Below, one piece after another: positions 8,417 through 16,884 of a stretch of 37,271 nt of DNA (positions within the stretch are counted from its first letter, which is position 1; the number at the start of each line of letters is the position of its first letter). Origin of the DNA: Candidatus Moraniibacteriota bacterium (GTDB lineage: Bacteria > Patescibacteriota > Minisyncoccia > Moranbacterales > UBA2206); the NCBI GenBank assembly GCA_013334765.1, contig JAAXWW010000008.1, positions 1 through 37,271 of the forward strand, written 5' to 3'. Under the pieces are notes generated by a model. That model saw only the letters and a list, made by a program, of their open reading frames with translations, was not told where the DNA came from and did not search any database. Both the position numbers and the translations under genes were made by a program.

Positions 8417-9244
8417 TCATGATCCCGTGCAAGCACTGCCATTTGGAGCGAATGAACCGCTGACTTTATAATAGAGCGAATCGAGAGAGAACTTTCTATC
8501 ATTCTTGGCTTTGACTATGAAATAGATCGGCCCGCTTATGTCTTTCTTGAAATGGGAAGCATCGACACTTAAAGATACTTCTTCATTAGGATCAGTGCTA
8601 TCTTTGCACTTGTCATTACTGCTATCATCCGAATCGAGAAGCTTCATCCATTTCCCCTTGAAATCGCTGTCACTGTCGTTTCCGTCTGTGGACATCCTAA
8701 TTTCGAGCTTATTATCGGATGCAGACAAGCATTTGAATTTTATGACGGCCCTACATAAAGCTGGATCAGACAATGTTTCATCCACAGACAAGCTGTCTGC
8801 ATCTATCGGATTATATGTCCGATCCATGACCGGAGCAAGAACCGCGCGCTGGGTTCTTGATGTCGATGACTCTCCGTTTCTTTGGACGAAATATATGTCC
8901 TTTGCGAATTTAGTGGGAGACAATTCGTTATCGGTATCTGGTGTTCCATCTCCATTTTTTGGGTAACATTTGCTATCTCCGGTACATATCTTGCTTACCT
9001 GAGTGTTTTCAGGAATGAGCCCATCCGTGTCATGCGCGTCAAGCTTCTGCAGGCTTGTCAAAACATTTTCGACATTCTGGTCTGACCTCTGATAGGCGTT
9101 ATGACTGTCCTTGGAAATGATCCCTATCTGTGTCCCTTGCGAGGAGCGAACAAGAAGCGAGATGGAGATCGCCGAAATCATGAGCATGATGAGAAGGACT
9201 GCGATAAGCATCGACCCTTTTTCGTTTTTGAATTCTGTTTTCAT
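8417..9244 (-). CDS. PilX-like minor prepilin
   Basis: A 275-residue protein, last of four prepilin genes. The N-terminus NEKGSMLIAVLLIMLMISAI is a class III signal: basic residues, a Gly cleavage site, then a ~20-residue hydrophobic helix. It lacks the usual Glu at position 5 of the mature helix, as PilX/GspK-type pilins may. The rest is a Ser/Asp-rich soluble domain with several Cys that could form disulfides. By position (fimT-pilV-pilW-pilX order) it should help build the pilus tip or start assembly. Homology beyond the N-terminus is not obvious. Confidence 0.75.
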   Translation of the reverse strand: MKTEFKNEKGSMLIAVLLIMLMISAISISLLVRSSQGTQIGIISKDSHNAYQRSDQNVENVLTSLQKLDAHDTDGLIPENTQVSKICTGDSKCYPKNGDGTPDTDNELSPTKFAKDIYFVQRNGESSTSRTQRAVLAPVMDRTYNPIDADSLSVDETLSDPALCRAVIKFKCLSASDNKLEIRMSTDGNDSDSDFKGKWMKLLDSDDSSNDKCKDSTDPNEEVSLSVDASHFKKDISGPIYFIVKAKNDRKFSLDSLYYKVSGSFAPNGSACTGS

Positions 9245-9258
9245 TGGAAAATATTTTT

Positions 9259-9813
9259 TTATGGCGTTGTTACATCCTGATATCCTCCGCGCATGGAAAC
9301 GGTAGTCTGCATGACCGTATTGTCCTTTTTTATCATTATGGTTATTCTGGGAACGTTTTTGGCGAAATACGGGTCTCCCTCAGCTGGATTAGGAGGAATT
9401 TGCGCCGTTTTAATACTTGGATAAACATAGAATTCTCCTTTCACGCCGCTGATAATCGTATCGCTATCCTTTTTCAGGTTAGTTCCGTCAAACTCATATT
9501 TATGGGAGATTGTTATCTTGTTATTATCTATGACTTTGATTGACTTTGTAGCACCCGTACTGCCATCTGAAAAACTGCATTTGTCAGAATCTTTTTTAGT
9601 GTCGCAATTGCTCATGCGGATTTCTTTTGCCAGCATATTGAGCGCCAAGGACATCTCTTCGGTGCTATCCTGCGATTTCTTTATGTTCGATCGGCCTTTC
9701 AGATATATGGCAGCGACGCTCATCGCGGCAGTGATGATGATGGTCATGATGAAAATAGCCAACATCAATTCGATCAGCGTCATTCCTTTCTTGTTTTTAT
9801 TTATCTCAATCAT
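9259..9813 (-). CDS. PilW/GspJ-like minor prepilin
   Basis: A 184-residue protein from the ATG at 9813; the longer frame overlaps the previous gene. It has a class III signal peptide: NKNKKG then MTLIELMLAIFIMTIII, with Glu5 present. A globular domain with a beta-rich C-terminal half and two Cys (NCDTKKDSDKC) follows. It is a probable minor pilin cleaved by PilD. It lies 8 bp after the PilV-like gene and 14 bp before the PilX-like gene, consistent with one operon. Assignment to PilW rests mainly on gene order. Confidence 0.8.
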   Translation of the reverse strand: MIEINKNKKGMTLIELMLAIFIMTIIITAAMSVAAIYLKGRSNIKKSQDSTEEMSLALNMLAKEIRMSNCDTKKDSDKCSFSDGSTGATKSIKVIDNNKITISHKYEFDGTNLKKDSDTIISGVKGEFYVYPSIKTAQIPPNPAEGDPYFAKNVPRITIMIKKDNTVMQTTVSMRGGYQDVTTP

Positions 9814-9821
9814 TTTTTTTG

Positions 9822-10376
9822 TTATTGCTTGTCTGCCCAAGGATAGAGAATGTCGCTTACTGTCAAACTTGTATACGATGATGATCCTGAAGGGATCCAA
9901 TAAACCGTGCTGTCTATATTCCTTTTATCCCCATCAGTTTTAATTTTAACTTCTCTTTTGAATTTAGTGACCGTCCCGGAACCGGTCGTATAAAATCCAT
10001 TAGTATCAATATTCAAATTTGACAGACCTTGGCCCATATTGGAACAAGGATGGTTCCCTCTTATATCAACATCTTTATAATCCACCCAATAGCATCCGTT
10101 CACATAGCTATAAGCAAACATAAAAGTTCCGCTGCTGCTGCTATCGAACGCCACATCTCCTTCTTTCCAATTATTGTCCCTTATGTTCCTGACCAATTCG
10201 ATTCCTTCCTGCGCAAGACCGGAGGCGATCGCATAGTCACGGTTCCTGTATTCAGAACTGTATGTTTTTGAAAGGACAGTCATGAAAACCGTGAAAGTCG
10301 TTCCCACAATGAAAACCGCCAGTATGGCTTCCAGTATCAGATATCCTTTTCTGTTTTTGTTTCCGGCTATTTTCAT
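9822..10376 (-). CDS. PilV/GspI-like minor prepilin
   Basis: A 184-residue protein. The prepilin signal is KNRKG then YLILEAILAVFIVG, with Glu5 conserved. The following SGLAQEGIELVRNIRDNNW is the A-x-E-G-I-E-x-x-R stretch typical of PilV/GspI-like pilins. A soluble domain with paired Cys follows. It is a minor component of the T4P, processed by PilD. Close spacing on both sides (9 bp and 8 bp) supports one transcript. Confidence 0.85.
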   Translation of the reverse strand: MKIAGNKNRKGYLILEAILAVFIVGTTFTVFMTVLSKTYSSEYRNRDYAIASGLAQEGIELVRNIRDNNWKEGDVAFDSSSSGTFMFAYSYVNGCYWVDYKDVDIRGNHPCSNMGQGLSNLNIDTNGFYTTGSGTVTKFKREVKIKTDGDKRNIDSTVYWIPSGSSSYTSLTVSDILYPWADKQ

Positions 10377-10385
10377 TTATGAAAT

Positions 10386-10859
10386 CTAGTTGCTATTGCA
10401 GACAGCCTTGAATTTGTCTACATCAACGTGGTATTTGTGTAACGTTCCACAGTTATAATTATTGGTTCCCGATATGCCCCCGCCTGGAACGCTATAATTA
10501 AGATTTACACTATCACAATCAATTCCTCCTTTGATATCATACTTTTCAACCAGGGTACCATCAGCCTTGATATAAATGGATGTTACATTATTACTCCTGG
10601 AAGTAGTGACGTAGAACTTATCAGGAACCTTTCCATCCTTATCAGTCTTCCCTGTCAGCGCATACGTCCTGGTTTTGTTGATATAGCTCGCAAGCTCGTT
10701 ACAAGCGGCTGACTCATTGGCATCCTGCCTGGATTTGGAAAGAGATTCCCAGGATAGAGCCAATAATATCATGGACGCGGCGATGACGACCGTCAATTCC
10801 AGAAGAGTGAACCCCTTCCAGAATGATTTGTTTTTTCTGTTAGTGTTCTTTTGTTTCAT
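10386..10859 (-). CDS. GspH/FimT-like minor prepilin
   Basis: A 157-residue protein. The class III signal is FWKG then FTLLELTVVIAASMILLAL, with Glu5. The next segment (SKSRQDANESAACNELASYI) continues the alpha1 helix, and the rest is a beta-rich, Asn/Tyr/Gly-rich domain with three further Cys. Such pilins sit at the tip or prime pilus assembly. It starts 7 bp after the pilD stop codon and is the first of four minor prepilins, the usual position for FimT. Confidence 0.82.
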   Translation of the reverse strand: MKQKNTNRKNKSFWKGFTLLELTVVIAASMILLALSWESLSKSRQDANESAACNELASYINKTRTYALTGKTDKDGKVPDKFYVTTSRSNNVTSIYIKADGTLVEKYDIKGGIDCDSVNLNYSVPGGGISGTNNYNCGTLHKYHVDVDKFKAVCNSN

Positions 10860-10866
10860 TTTGATG

Positions 10867-11670
10867 CTAGAGATTGAATAGGCCGAGATACCAGTCCATG
10901 ACGGCTTGATAGAAGAAGAGCGTCAAGAGGGTTCCAAGAACCAGGAAAGGCGCGAACGGCAGTTGGCTTTCCATTTTTTTCTTCTTGAACAATATGAGGA
11001 TTATACCACAAATCGCTCCAATAGAGAAGGCAGAGAAAAGGGCGAAGAGGATTTCCGGCCAGCCGACAATGAAGCCGAGCAGGATGACTAGATAGGCATC
11101 CCCCATCCCCATCCATTTTTCTTTGGAAAATTTGGAGAGCGAAAAAAAGAAAGCAAAAGCGGCAGCCGAGGCGGCCAGGCCGGACAAGGTCAGCCCGTTT
11201 GCGAAAGAAAGGAGCTGCCCTTTTTCGATATCGAAAAGGAAGTTGAAAGCCAGCGCAAAAGCTGTCGCCACCCAAAGGACGATGCTTGGGATTTCCATAT
11301 ATAGCATGTCATAGGCGACGATCGATATGAGTGAAGCGGAAATGAAGAAATAGTATCCGGTCAGGAACCAGGAATACATATCATCGAAAGAAAAGAATTT
11401 CGATCCGATTGCGAGGAAGATGATTCCGGTCAGGGCTTCGACCAGAGGATATTGCCAAGAAATCCTCTCTTTGCAATTGCGGCAGCGGAAACGGAGAAGC
11501 ACGAAACTCACTAGCGGGATGTTGTCATACCAAGCGACTTTGTTCCTGCAATGCGGGCAAAAAGACCGCCCCATAATCGACTCGGCCACGCGAAGACGAT
11601 AGACCAGGACATTTATGAAACTCCCGATGGAGAGACCGAGAACGAGGAAGAATAGAGACATGATAATCAT
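10867..11670 (-). CDS. pilD: prepilin peptidase / N-methyltransferase
   Basis: A 267-residue polytopic membrane aspartyl protease that cleaves prepilins after Gly and methylates the new N-terminus. The start is ATG 11670, about 30 nt downstream of a TGGTATAAT promoter. The N-terminal cytoplasmic domain has the zinc tetracysteine CPHC / CRNC. The two catalytic Asp are in AYDMLYMEIP and GMGD (the GxGD motif). Around eight membrane helices are visible. It stands directly before the four minor prepilins. The first nine coding bases and the promoter are duplicated at 12992-13069. Confidence 0.94.
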   Translation of the reverse strand: MIIMSLFFLVLGLSIGSFINVLVYRLRVAESIMGRSFCPHCRNKVAWYDNIPLVSFVLLRFRCRNCKERISWQYPLVEALTGIIFLAIGSKFFSFDDMYSWFLTGYYFFISASLISIVAYDMLYMEIPSIVLWVATAFALAFNFLFDIEKGQLLSFANGLTLSGLAASAAAFAFFFSLSKFSKEKWMGMGDAYLVILLGFIVGWPEILFALFSAFSIGAICGIILILFKKKKMESQLPFAPFLVLGTLLTLFFYQAVMDWYLGLFNL

Positions 11671-11739
11671 TTTGTTTTTTATGTTCGGTTTTTTTCTTAT
11701 GTCCTGATTATACCACAAGTTGGGATGATTTTCACAATG
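11662..11739. repeat. 78-bp direct repeat, copy 1 (pilD start + promoter)
   Basis: Identical to 12992-13069 except for one base. It covers the first 9 bp of pilD, its leader, the TGGTATAAT promoter (11707-11715) and ~25 bp upstream. The repeats bracket the AAA/DUF4143 ATPase unit. Confidence 0.9.
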
Positions 11740-11741
11740 CT

Positions 11742-12866
11742 TCAGACAATAAAATTGCGATAGTTATTCCTGCTAACGACTTCAAACGACGATTGGGGAT
11801 ATGTTTCCAGGAATTTTTTCGGACGCGACACGTTTTCTTTTTTCCATTTGAATTCATATGCATGAAAAACTCCGTCATATTCTTCCACCAGATCCAGCTC
11901 TTTCTGATCATATGTGCGCCAGAAATACCTATTGGAAAACATAGACTCATACGAGCATTTTTTTAGGCGTTCGATAAAAATAAAATTTTCCCACAATGCT
12001 CCCATATCATTGCGGAGAGACGGGTCATTGAACTGTGAAATAATGGCATTCCGCACTCCGGTATCATAGAAATAATATTTCCTTTTGTCGCGGATCTCGT
12101 TGCGCAGATTGCGTTTCAATGCCGAGAGGGAAACAATTACAAATCCCTTTTCCAATATATCGAGATATTTCTCGATAGTGCGCACATTGGCGCTTAATTT
12201 TTGAGCGAGTTCAGTCAAGGAGACTTCGCTTCCGACCTGAAGCGCCAACAGCTTCACGAGATCGACAAGCGTGCGCGATTTTTTCACGTCATCAAGCGCC
12301 AGCACGTCTCTCAGAAGATAGGCATCGACTATTTCGTTAAGAAGGACCGATTTATCCTGTCTTGTTTTCGCAAGAAAAACATCCGGATAAGATCCATACA
12401 CGATGAATTCCTCCAGGCGGTTATCCAAATCGAATGAGTCGTATGTTTTAGCAAGTTCGACTTGGGCGAATGGGAATAATGTAATAGTCCTTTTCCTCCC
12501 CACGAGAGGTTCCCCTACCTGATTGAATAATTCAAAACTAGATGATCCGGTTACCACGATTCTTATTCCCAGTATCTGATCAACGATAATCTTCAATCCC
12601 ATGCCTATATTCGGAATCTGCTGCGCTTCGTCGATGGCTATGAGTTGGTTATCTCCGACGTATTCCTTGATTCTTTCAAAGTCATTGGATCCTAATATTT
12701 CTTGAACTCGGATATTTTCTCCCGAATCGAAACGGAATTTCAATGATGTTTTTTCGAGCAATTCCTTAAGAAGCGTCGTTTTGCCGACTCTTCTTGGTCC
12801 ATAGATGACAAGAACCTTATTAGGCTCCAATAATGGCTCAATGGGGCTGAAAAATCGCTTTATCAT
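11742..12866 (-). CDS. AAA ATPase with C-terminal DUF4143 (nuclease-fold) domain
   Basis: A 374-residue protein from the ATG at 12866. Walker A GPRRVGKT (23-30) and Walker B LIAIDE (75-80), then GSSSFEL (sensor-like). A winged-helix stretch (SLTELAQKLSANVRTIEKYL) precedes the C-terminal DUF4143 region, with ELDLV and YEFKWKK matching the D...ExK core of PD-(D/E)xK folds. The family is very common in CPR and archaea, but its role is not settled; links to mobile or defence functions are speculative. It interrupts the pil operon between pilD and the pilins, is flanked by 78-bp direct repeats, and has its own promoter, dyad operators and an upstream terminator. It therefore looks inserted. Confidence 0.9.
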   Translation of the reverse strand: MIKRFFSPIEPLLEPNKVLVIYGPRRVGKTTLLKELLEKTSLKFRFDSGENIRVQEILGSNDFERIKEYVGDNQLIAIDEAQQIPNIGMGLKIIVDQILGIRIVVTGSSSFELFNQVGEPLVGRKRTITLFPFAQVELAKTYDSFDLDNRLEEFIVYGSYPDVFLAKTRQDKSVLLNEIVDAYLLRDVLALDDVKKSRTLVDLVKLLALQVGSEVSLTELAQKLSANVRTIEKYLDILEKGFVIVSLSALKRNLRNEIRDKRKYYFYDTGVRNAIISQFNDPSLRNDMGALWENFIFIERLKKCSYESMFSNRYFWRTYDQKELDLVEEYDGVFHAYEFKWKKENVSRPKKFLETYPQSSFEVVSRNNYRNFIV

Positions 12867-12867
12867 A

Positions 12868-12927
12868 AATTTGTGTATTTCCAATACATGTTTTTTAGTT
12901 AATTTATGTATTAATTATACACAAATT
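12868..12927 (-). promoter_or_regulatory. promoter and paired dyad operators of the AAA ATPase
   Basis: TATAAT (12914-12919) preceded by TTGCAT at 16 bp. Two TGTAT-ATACA dyads (within 12873-12889 and 12906-12922) make a larger perfect inverted repeat: 12868-12878 and 12883-12889 mirror 12906-12912 and 12917-12927. One dyad covers the -10, the other abuts the start codon. Repression is inferred. Confidence 0.6.
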
Positions 12928-12948
12928 ATCATATTATGCAATAGAAAC

Positions 12949-12977
12949 AAAAAAACGCCTAATTAATGGCATTTTTT
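12949..12977 (-). terminator. terminator between orphan pilD promoter and ATPase promoter
   Basis: GCC/GGC stem extended by A/T runs, with U7 on the minus-strand side. It would stop transcripts from the duplicated pilD promoter after about 80 nt, insulating the ATPase gene. Confidence 0.6.
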
Positions 12978-12991
12978 GAGCTGATATTCCC

Positions 12992-13069
12992 GATAATCAT
13001 TTTGTTTTTTATGTTCGGTTTTTTTCTTATGTCCTGATTATACCACAAGTTGGAATGATTTTCACAATG
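12992..13069. repeat. 78-bp direct repeat, copy 2 (orphan pilD promoter and start)
   Basis: 77 of 78 bases match 11662-11739. It keeps the TGGTATAAT promoter (13037-13045) and the first three pilD codons, now leading into a 13-codon dead-end frame. Confidence 0.9.
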
Positions 13070-13100
13070 TCGTTCTTTATGGAATTCGGTGATATAAGAC

Positions 13101-13131
13101 AACAAAAGCAGACTTTAAGTCTGCTTTTGTT
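13101..13131 (-). terminator. long bidirectional terminator after the major pilins
   Basis: A 15-bp perfect stem (13101-13115 / 13117-13131) rich in A/T at its base. It separates the pilin transcript from the pilD region. Confidence 0.75.
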
Positions 13132-13198
13132 GTTAATTAATACTACACAATTCCAGTTTATTTTAATTTTGATCTACAGAAAATAATCGGATTAGAAA

Positions 13199-13567
13199 CT
13201 AGCAACCAGCAGGAAGGAAATTCGCTCCTGTTAAGCTCGTGGTTGCACTAGTACATGTTGACGTTGCGTATGTCCCACCTGCCGTAGGAGTCACAGTACC
13301 ACCAGTCCAGCTTCCGTCTGAGCTGCAAGTAACCGATGAGAGTGAAAGACCAGCTGGAACAGCAATATTACCAGCCGTATATGTTCCATCATCACACTCT
13401 ATTATAAGAGCAGGAACAATACTCGAAGCAGAAGACTTAAACGCAGCTGTTTTAGCCTTTGCCCTCGCACTGCTCAGGCTGACCAGCACCACTGACGCCA
13501 GGATGCCGATGATGGCGATGACGATCAGGAGCTCGATCAGGGTGAAGCCTTTTTGTGTTTTTTTCAT
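13199..13567 (-). CDS. type IV major-pilin-like protein, copy 1
   Basis: A 122-residue prepilin: MKKTQKG then [20 protein letters not shown] (Glu5 present), cleaved by PilD. The C-terminal domain is small, Thr/Ser/Gly-rich, and has two Cys pairs. The first ~35 residues and the upstream leader are nearly identical in DNA to the next pilin (13629-13997), while the C-terminal parts differ strongly. The leader has GGTG about 6 nt before the ATG, a weak SD. It is followed by a strong terminator, so it ends the pilM-pilin transcript. Which copy is the major subunit cannot be told. Confidence 0.92.
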   Translation of the reverse strand: MKKTQKGFTLIELLIVIAIIGILASVVLVSLSSARAKAKTAAFKSSASSIVPALIIECDDGTYTAGNIAVPAGLSLSSVTCSSDGSWTGGTVTPTAGGTYATSTCTSATTSLTGANFLPAGC

Positions 13568-13598
13568 AATTTCACCATCCTTTCCATTTTCAGTTTTT
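13479..13598. repeat. 120-bp direct repeat shared by the two pilin genes, copy 1
   Basis: Matches 13909-14028 at 119 of 120 bases. It spans the leader and the codons for the signal peptide and the N-terminal helix. Confidence 0.9.
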
Positions 13599-13628
13599 TA
13601 TTATTCTTTCTAAATCAATTATTCAGAA

Positions 13629-13997
13629 CTATGGACAAGCTGTGAAATCTGAGCCTGTCTCGGTTACTACAGCTTCAGTACAGGTAGATGGAACTCCGAC
13701 GTTAGGAGACACGGTTACGGAAAAACTTCCGTCAGCTCCACAACCGGATCCATTATCAACTATAGTTGCGACAGATGCCGGCTTATTATTTATCACATTC
13801 GCAACATCACCGTTTGAATCATTGCATTCGTTAACTAAAGCGGACTTTATACTATCGGTTCCTGCTTTGAACTCAGCCTCTCTCGCTTTCTGCCTTGCGC
13901 CAGACAAACTGACCAGCACCACTGACGCCAGGATGCCGATGATGGCGATGACGATCAGGAGCTCGATCAGGGTGAAGCCTTTTTGTGTTTTTTTCAT
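13629..13997 (-). CDS. type IV major-pilin-like protein, copy 2
   Basis: A 122-residue prepilin with the same first ~35 residues as its neighbour ([27 protein letters not shown]) and a different C-terminal domain ([20 protein letters not shown] onward) carrying Cys pairs in other places. It is first of the tandem pair and lies 70 bp after pilC. Equal length with divergent surface parts suggests duplication followed by diversification, with the N-terminus kept alike by recent duplication or gene conversion. Confidence 0.92.
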   Translation of the reverse strand: MKKTQKGFTLIELLIVIAIIGILASVVLVSLSGARQKAREAEFKAGTDSIKSALVNECNDSNGDVANVINNKPASVATIVDNGSGCGADGSFSVTVSPNVGVPSTCTEAVVTETGSDFTACP

Positions 13998-14028
13998 AAT
14001 TTCACCATCCTTTCTATTTTCAGTTTTT
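13909..14028. repeat. 120-bp direct repeat shared by the two pilin genes, copy 2
   Basis: Offset of exactly 430 bp from copy 1, with one mismatch. Confidence 0.9.
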
Positions 14029-14067
14029 GTTTTATTTCTATCCTGTCTTCCAATATTTCCTTTTTTC

Positions 14068-15273
14068 CTACATCTGTCCTGCTATGTTATAGATAGGCAT
14101 CAGGATCGCGACTGCCAGGAACCCGACGGCGATACCGATACAGATCATAAGAACCGGTTCAATCAGGGTCGAAAGGTTCTTGGTCATCGTGTTCACTTCC
14201 TGCTCATAGAAATGGCTGATATGAAGAAGCACCGAATCGATCTGCCCGGATTCCTCGCCGATGCGTATCATATGCGAAACCGTCGGCGGTATAATGGACA
14301 CCCGCTTCAGATATTCGCTCATGTTGCCTCCGACCTTCACCTCTTCGGCGGCGCGCAGGAATATTTCTTCATAGACGCTGTTGCCGATAACGGAACTGAC
14401 GATGGTGAGGGCCTTGATGATAGGGATTCCTCCCGTAAGAAGGATGGAAAGGTTTTCAGCGAATCTGGTTATATATACATAGCGGAAAATGACCCCGACT
14501 ATCGGCAATTTTATCTTGACATGATCGAACTCCTTCTTGCCCTCTTCGGTGTTGAGATAATAGAGCATCCCACCGACGGCGCCAAGAATGACGATGAGGA
14601 CCGCCCACCAATAAGCCGCGAAGAAATCACCCACTCCTATGACGGCAGTCGTATACCAAGGGATGTCGGCATTCATGCTTTTTATCATCGCGGTAAGCTT
14701 CGGAATGATGAAAGTGACGACCAGGAATCCGATAACCAGAAAGACGGTAAAGACTATTATCGGATAGGTCATGGCTGACTTCACGCGGCTCGTGAGTTCG
14801 TAGTTGTGCTCTATGTTATTAGCGACATATTCGACTGATTTCCTCAGATTTCCGGAAGCTTCTCCGGCACGTATGATGTTTATGGACAAGTTCGAGAATA
14901 CCTTGGGATGCTTCTGAAAAGCATCGGAAAGGGTCATACCGTCTTCGATATCGCGGATGACTTCATCCAATACCTTATTGAAGTATTTGTTGCTCATCTG
15001 CTCGCTTATGGCTACGAGCGACCCGACAATCGGAACCTTGGCTTCGATAAGGACAGCAAGCTGACGGAAAAAAACCACCAATTCCTTCTCGGAAACGCGG
15101 TCATAATAGCTCAGGAATATCTTTGAAAACGAATCCTTTTCCTGAGAATCGATCCTCACTGGAAACAGGTTGTTCTTCTGGAGTATGGCGAGCGCGTTTT
15201 CACGGCTCGCCGCTTCCACCACGCCCTCCTTGATCTCTCCGATACTGTTCTTGGCTTTGAAATTGAATCTCAT
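14068..15273 (-). CDS. pilC: type IV pilus inner-membrane platform protein PilC
   Basis: A 401-residue polytopic protein. It has two T2SS-F domains: cytoplasmic segments ~70-165 and ~275-375 ([38 protein letters not shown]), each followed by membrane helices ([40 protein letters not shown]). It couples the PilB/PilT motors to pilin polymerisation. Length and domain duplication are canonical. An internal promoter-like TGCTATAAT (-10 at 15331-15336, minus) lies in the pilT-pilC gap, so pilC and the pilins may be expressed separately from the motor genes. Confidence 0.96.
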   Translation of the reverse strand: MRFNFKAKNSIGEIKEGVVEAASRENALAILQKNNLFPVRIDSQEKDSFSKIFLSYYDRVSEKELVVFFRQLAVLIEAKVPIVGSLVAISEQMSNKYFNKVLDEVIRDIEDGMTLSDAFQKHPKVFSNLSINIIRAGEASGNLRKSVEYVANNIEHNYELTSRVKSAMTYPIIVFTVFLVIGFLVVTFIIPKLTAMIKSMNADIPWYTTAVIGVGDFFAAYWWAVLIVILGAVGGMLYYLNTEEGKKEFDHVKIKLPIVGVIFRYVYITRFAENLSILLTGGIPIIKALTIVSSVIGNSVYEEIFLRAAEEVKVGGNMSEYLKRVSIIPPTVSHMIRIGEESGQIDSVLLHISHFYEQEVNTMTKNLSTLIEPVLMICIGIAVGFLAVAILMPIYNIAGQM

Positions 15274-15330
15274 TTTTTTGTTTTTGCACCTCCGTCAGAT
15301 AACGGATAGTTTTTTGGAATTTGCTTTTTT

Positions 15331-15339
15331 ATTATAGCA
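15331..15339 (-). promoter_or_regulatory. possible internal promoter before pilC
   Basis: An extended -10, TGCTATAAT, just after the pilT stop codon. The start would be near 15324, leaving a ~50-nt leader that contains GGAGGTG, although that is too far from the ATG to be a normal SD. Confidence 0.45.
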
Positions 15340-15345
15340 CATTTT

Positions 15346-16413
15346 TTAGTGCAAGATGTATTGGAAATTTTTCGGATCGGTCGAATATTCCAAGGCGCTC
15401 TCGACGCTTATTTTCCCTTTCCTCACTAAATCGACCAATGCCCTGTCCATGGAAACCATCCCTTCGCTGGAACCGGTTTCTATGACATTGGCGATCTGAT
15501 GGGTTTTCCCCTCGCGGATCAAGCTTTCGATCGCATGATTCTTGACCATGATCTCGACCGCCGGGACCCTTCCTTCTTCTATGCAAGGGATGAGACGCTG
15601 CGAAACGATAGCGATGAGGACATTGGCAAGCTGCGACCTCACTTGGTTCTGCTGGTGCGCCGGAAAGACGTCGATGATCCTATCGATGGTCTGCGCCGCG
15701 CTGTTGGTGTGAAGCGTGCCGAAAATCAGATGGCCGGTTTCAGCCGCAGTAAGAGTCGTCGAAATAGTATCCAAATCCCTCATTTCACCGATAAGAACGA
15801 CATTGGCATCCTCGCGGAACATCGATTTGAGAGCCGCAGGAAAGGATGTAGCATCCTGATATACCTCGCGCTGGTTTATGATCGAGCGGTCCTGTTCGTA
15901 TACGTACTCGATCGGATCCTCGATGGTGAGGATGTGCTTTTCCTGATTATGGTTTATCTCATTGATAAGGGCGGCAAGGGTGGTCGATTTCCCGTGACCG
16001 ACCGGTCCCACCACCAGAACCAGCCCTTGCGATATCTTGGTGAAGTCATAGAGGGAGTCCGGCACGCCAAGCTCTTCAAGCGTCCTGATTTCGTGCGGAA
16101 TGAGACGGAAAGCGACGCTGACATAGCCTTGCTGGTAGAAAGCGTTCACGCGGAACCTGGCCTTGTCCTCGAAATTATATGAGAAATCGACCTGCTTGTC
16201 GTTTTCGAATTTCTTCTTCATTTCCTCGCTGAGGACTGCCGAACATATGTCGCGAAGCATGGCAGGCGTAAGGATCGCTTCCTGAGTGAGCGGATAAAGC
16301 TTCCCGTCGATACGATAGGTCGGATAGCGCCCGACAACCAGATGAAGGTCGGATGCTCCTTGCTGAGCAACCAACCGGAGCATGTTCTTCACTTTCTGTT
16401 CTATGTTTACCAT
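15346..16413 (-). CDS. pilT: twitching/retraction ATPase PilT
   Basis: A 355-residue secretion-type ATPase that depolymerises the pilus. N-terminal PAS-like part (ASDLHLVVGRYPTYRIDG), Walker A GPVGHGKST (136-143), Walker B-like VVLIGEMRD, His box LIFGTLHTNSAAQT, and the PilT-specific AIESLIREG, matching AIxxLIRE. It lacks the PilB tetracysteine. It starts 4 bp after the response regulator stop. Presence of PilT implies retractile pili, useful for twitching, attachment or DNA uptake. Confidence 0.96.
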   Translation of the reverse strand: MVNIEQKVKNMLRLVAQQGASDLHLVVGRYPTYRIDGKLYPLTQEAILTPAMLRDICSAVLSEEMKKKFENDKQVDFSYNFEDKARFRVNAFYQQGYVSVAFRLIPHEIRTLEELGVPDSLYDFTKISQGLVLVVGPVGHGKSTTLAALINEINHNQEKHILTIEDPIEYVYEQDRSIINQREVYQDATSFPAALKSMFREDANVVLIGEMRDLDTISTTLTAAETGHLIFGTLHTNSAAQTIDRIIDVFPAHQQNQVRSQLANVLIAIVSQRLIPCIEEGRVPAVEIMVKNHAIESLIREGKTHQIANVIETGSSEGMVSMDRALVDLVRKGKISVESALEYSTDPKNFQYILH

Positions 16414-16417
16414 ATTC

Positions 16418-16804
16418 TTATTTTTCCTCTGGTTTAAGGTGTTCGTTTATTTTTTCCAACACTTCGGAAGGGGTGAAATGGGATTTTATGAGATAATCGA
16501 CTGCGCCAAGCCCCATAGCCTCGTCTATCTGTTCCTTCTGGCTCAGATTAGTGAGAAGTATGACTGGAATATCCTTGACTCCTTCGATATTCTTGATCTC
16601 GTGCAGGACTTGGAGCCCATCCATATACGGCATCATTATATCCAAAAGGATCATGTCCGGCCGAACACCTTCGTCCCGCAGCTTCTTCACCGCCTCAAGG
16701 CCGTTGACCGCGGATACTACCTCGAATCCGGACGCGCCGAGCTTCGTGTTATAAATGTCCATCACGAAAGGATCGTCCTCGGCTATCATTATCTTTCTTG
16801 CCAT
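16418..16804 (-). CDS. single-domain (CheY-like) response regulator
   Basis: A 128-residue receiver domain with no output domain. The phosphoacceptor is D55 (MILLDIMMP), the acidic pocket D10-D11, the conserved Thr in VILLTNLS and Lys in DYLIKS. It is encoded between pilB and pilT, so it probably tunes motor activity or switching by protein contact, as PilG/PilH-type proteins do elsewhere (inference). No histidine kinase gene lies in the window. It overlaps neither neighbour: 4 bp to pilT and 80 bp from pilB. That 80-bp gap holds a GCAAACT/AGTTTGC hairpin. Confidence 0.93.
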   Translation of the reverse strand: MARKIMIAEDDPFVMDIYNTKLGASGFEVVSAVNGLEAVKKLRDEGVRPDMILLDIMMPYMDGLQVLHEIKNIEGVKDIPVILLTNLSQKEQIDEAMGLGAVDYLIKSHFTPSEVLEKINEHLKPEEK

Positions 16805-16884
16805 AAGATTATTAAGCCAAGAACCTGCAAACTCTCAAATCAAGTTTGCAAACACCCCGGCTTTTAATAACGCGATTTAAAACA

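Noticed and set aside
11662-13069. Insertion sequence carrying the AAA ATPase
   Set aside because: No transposase and no terminal inverted repeats at the unit borders; the 78-bp flanks are direct copies of host promoter DNA.
13642-14778. 378-codon plus-strand open frame across pilin and pilC
   Set aside because: It is antisense to a pilin with a clear prepilin signal and to pilC; its translation has no family features and tracks the codons of the opposite strand.
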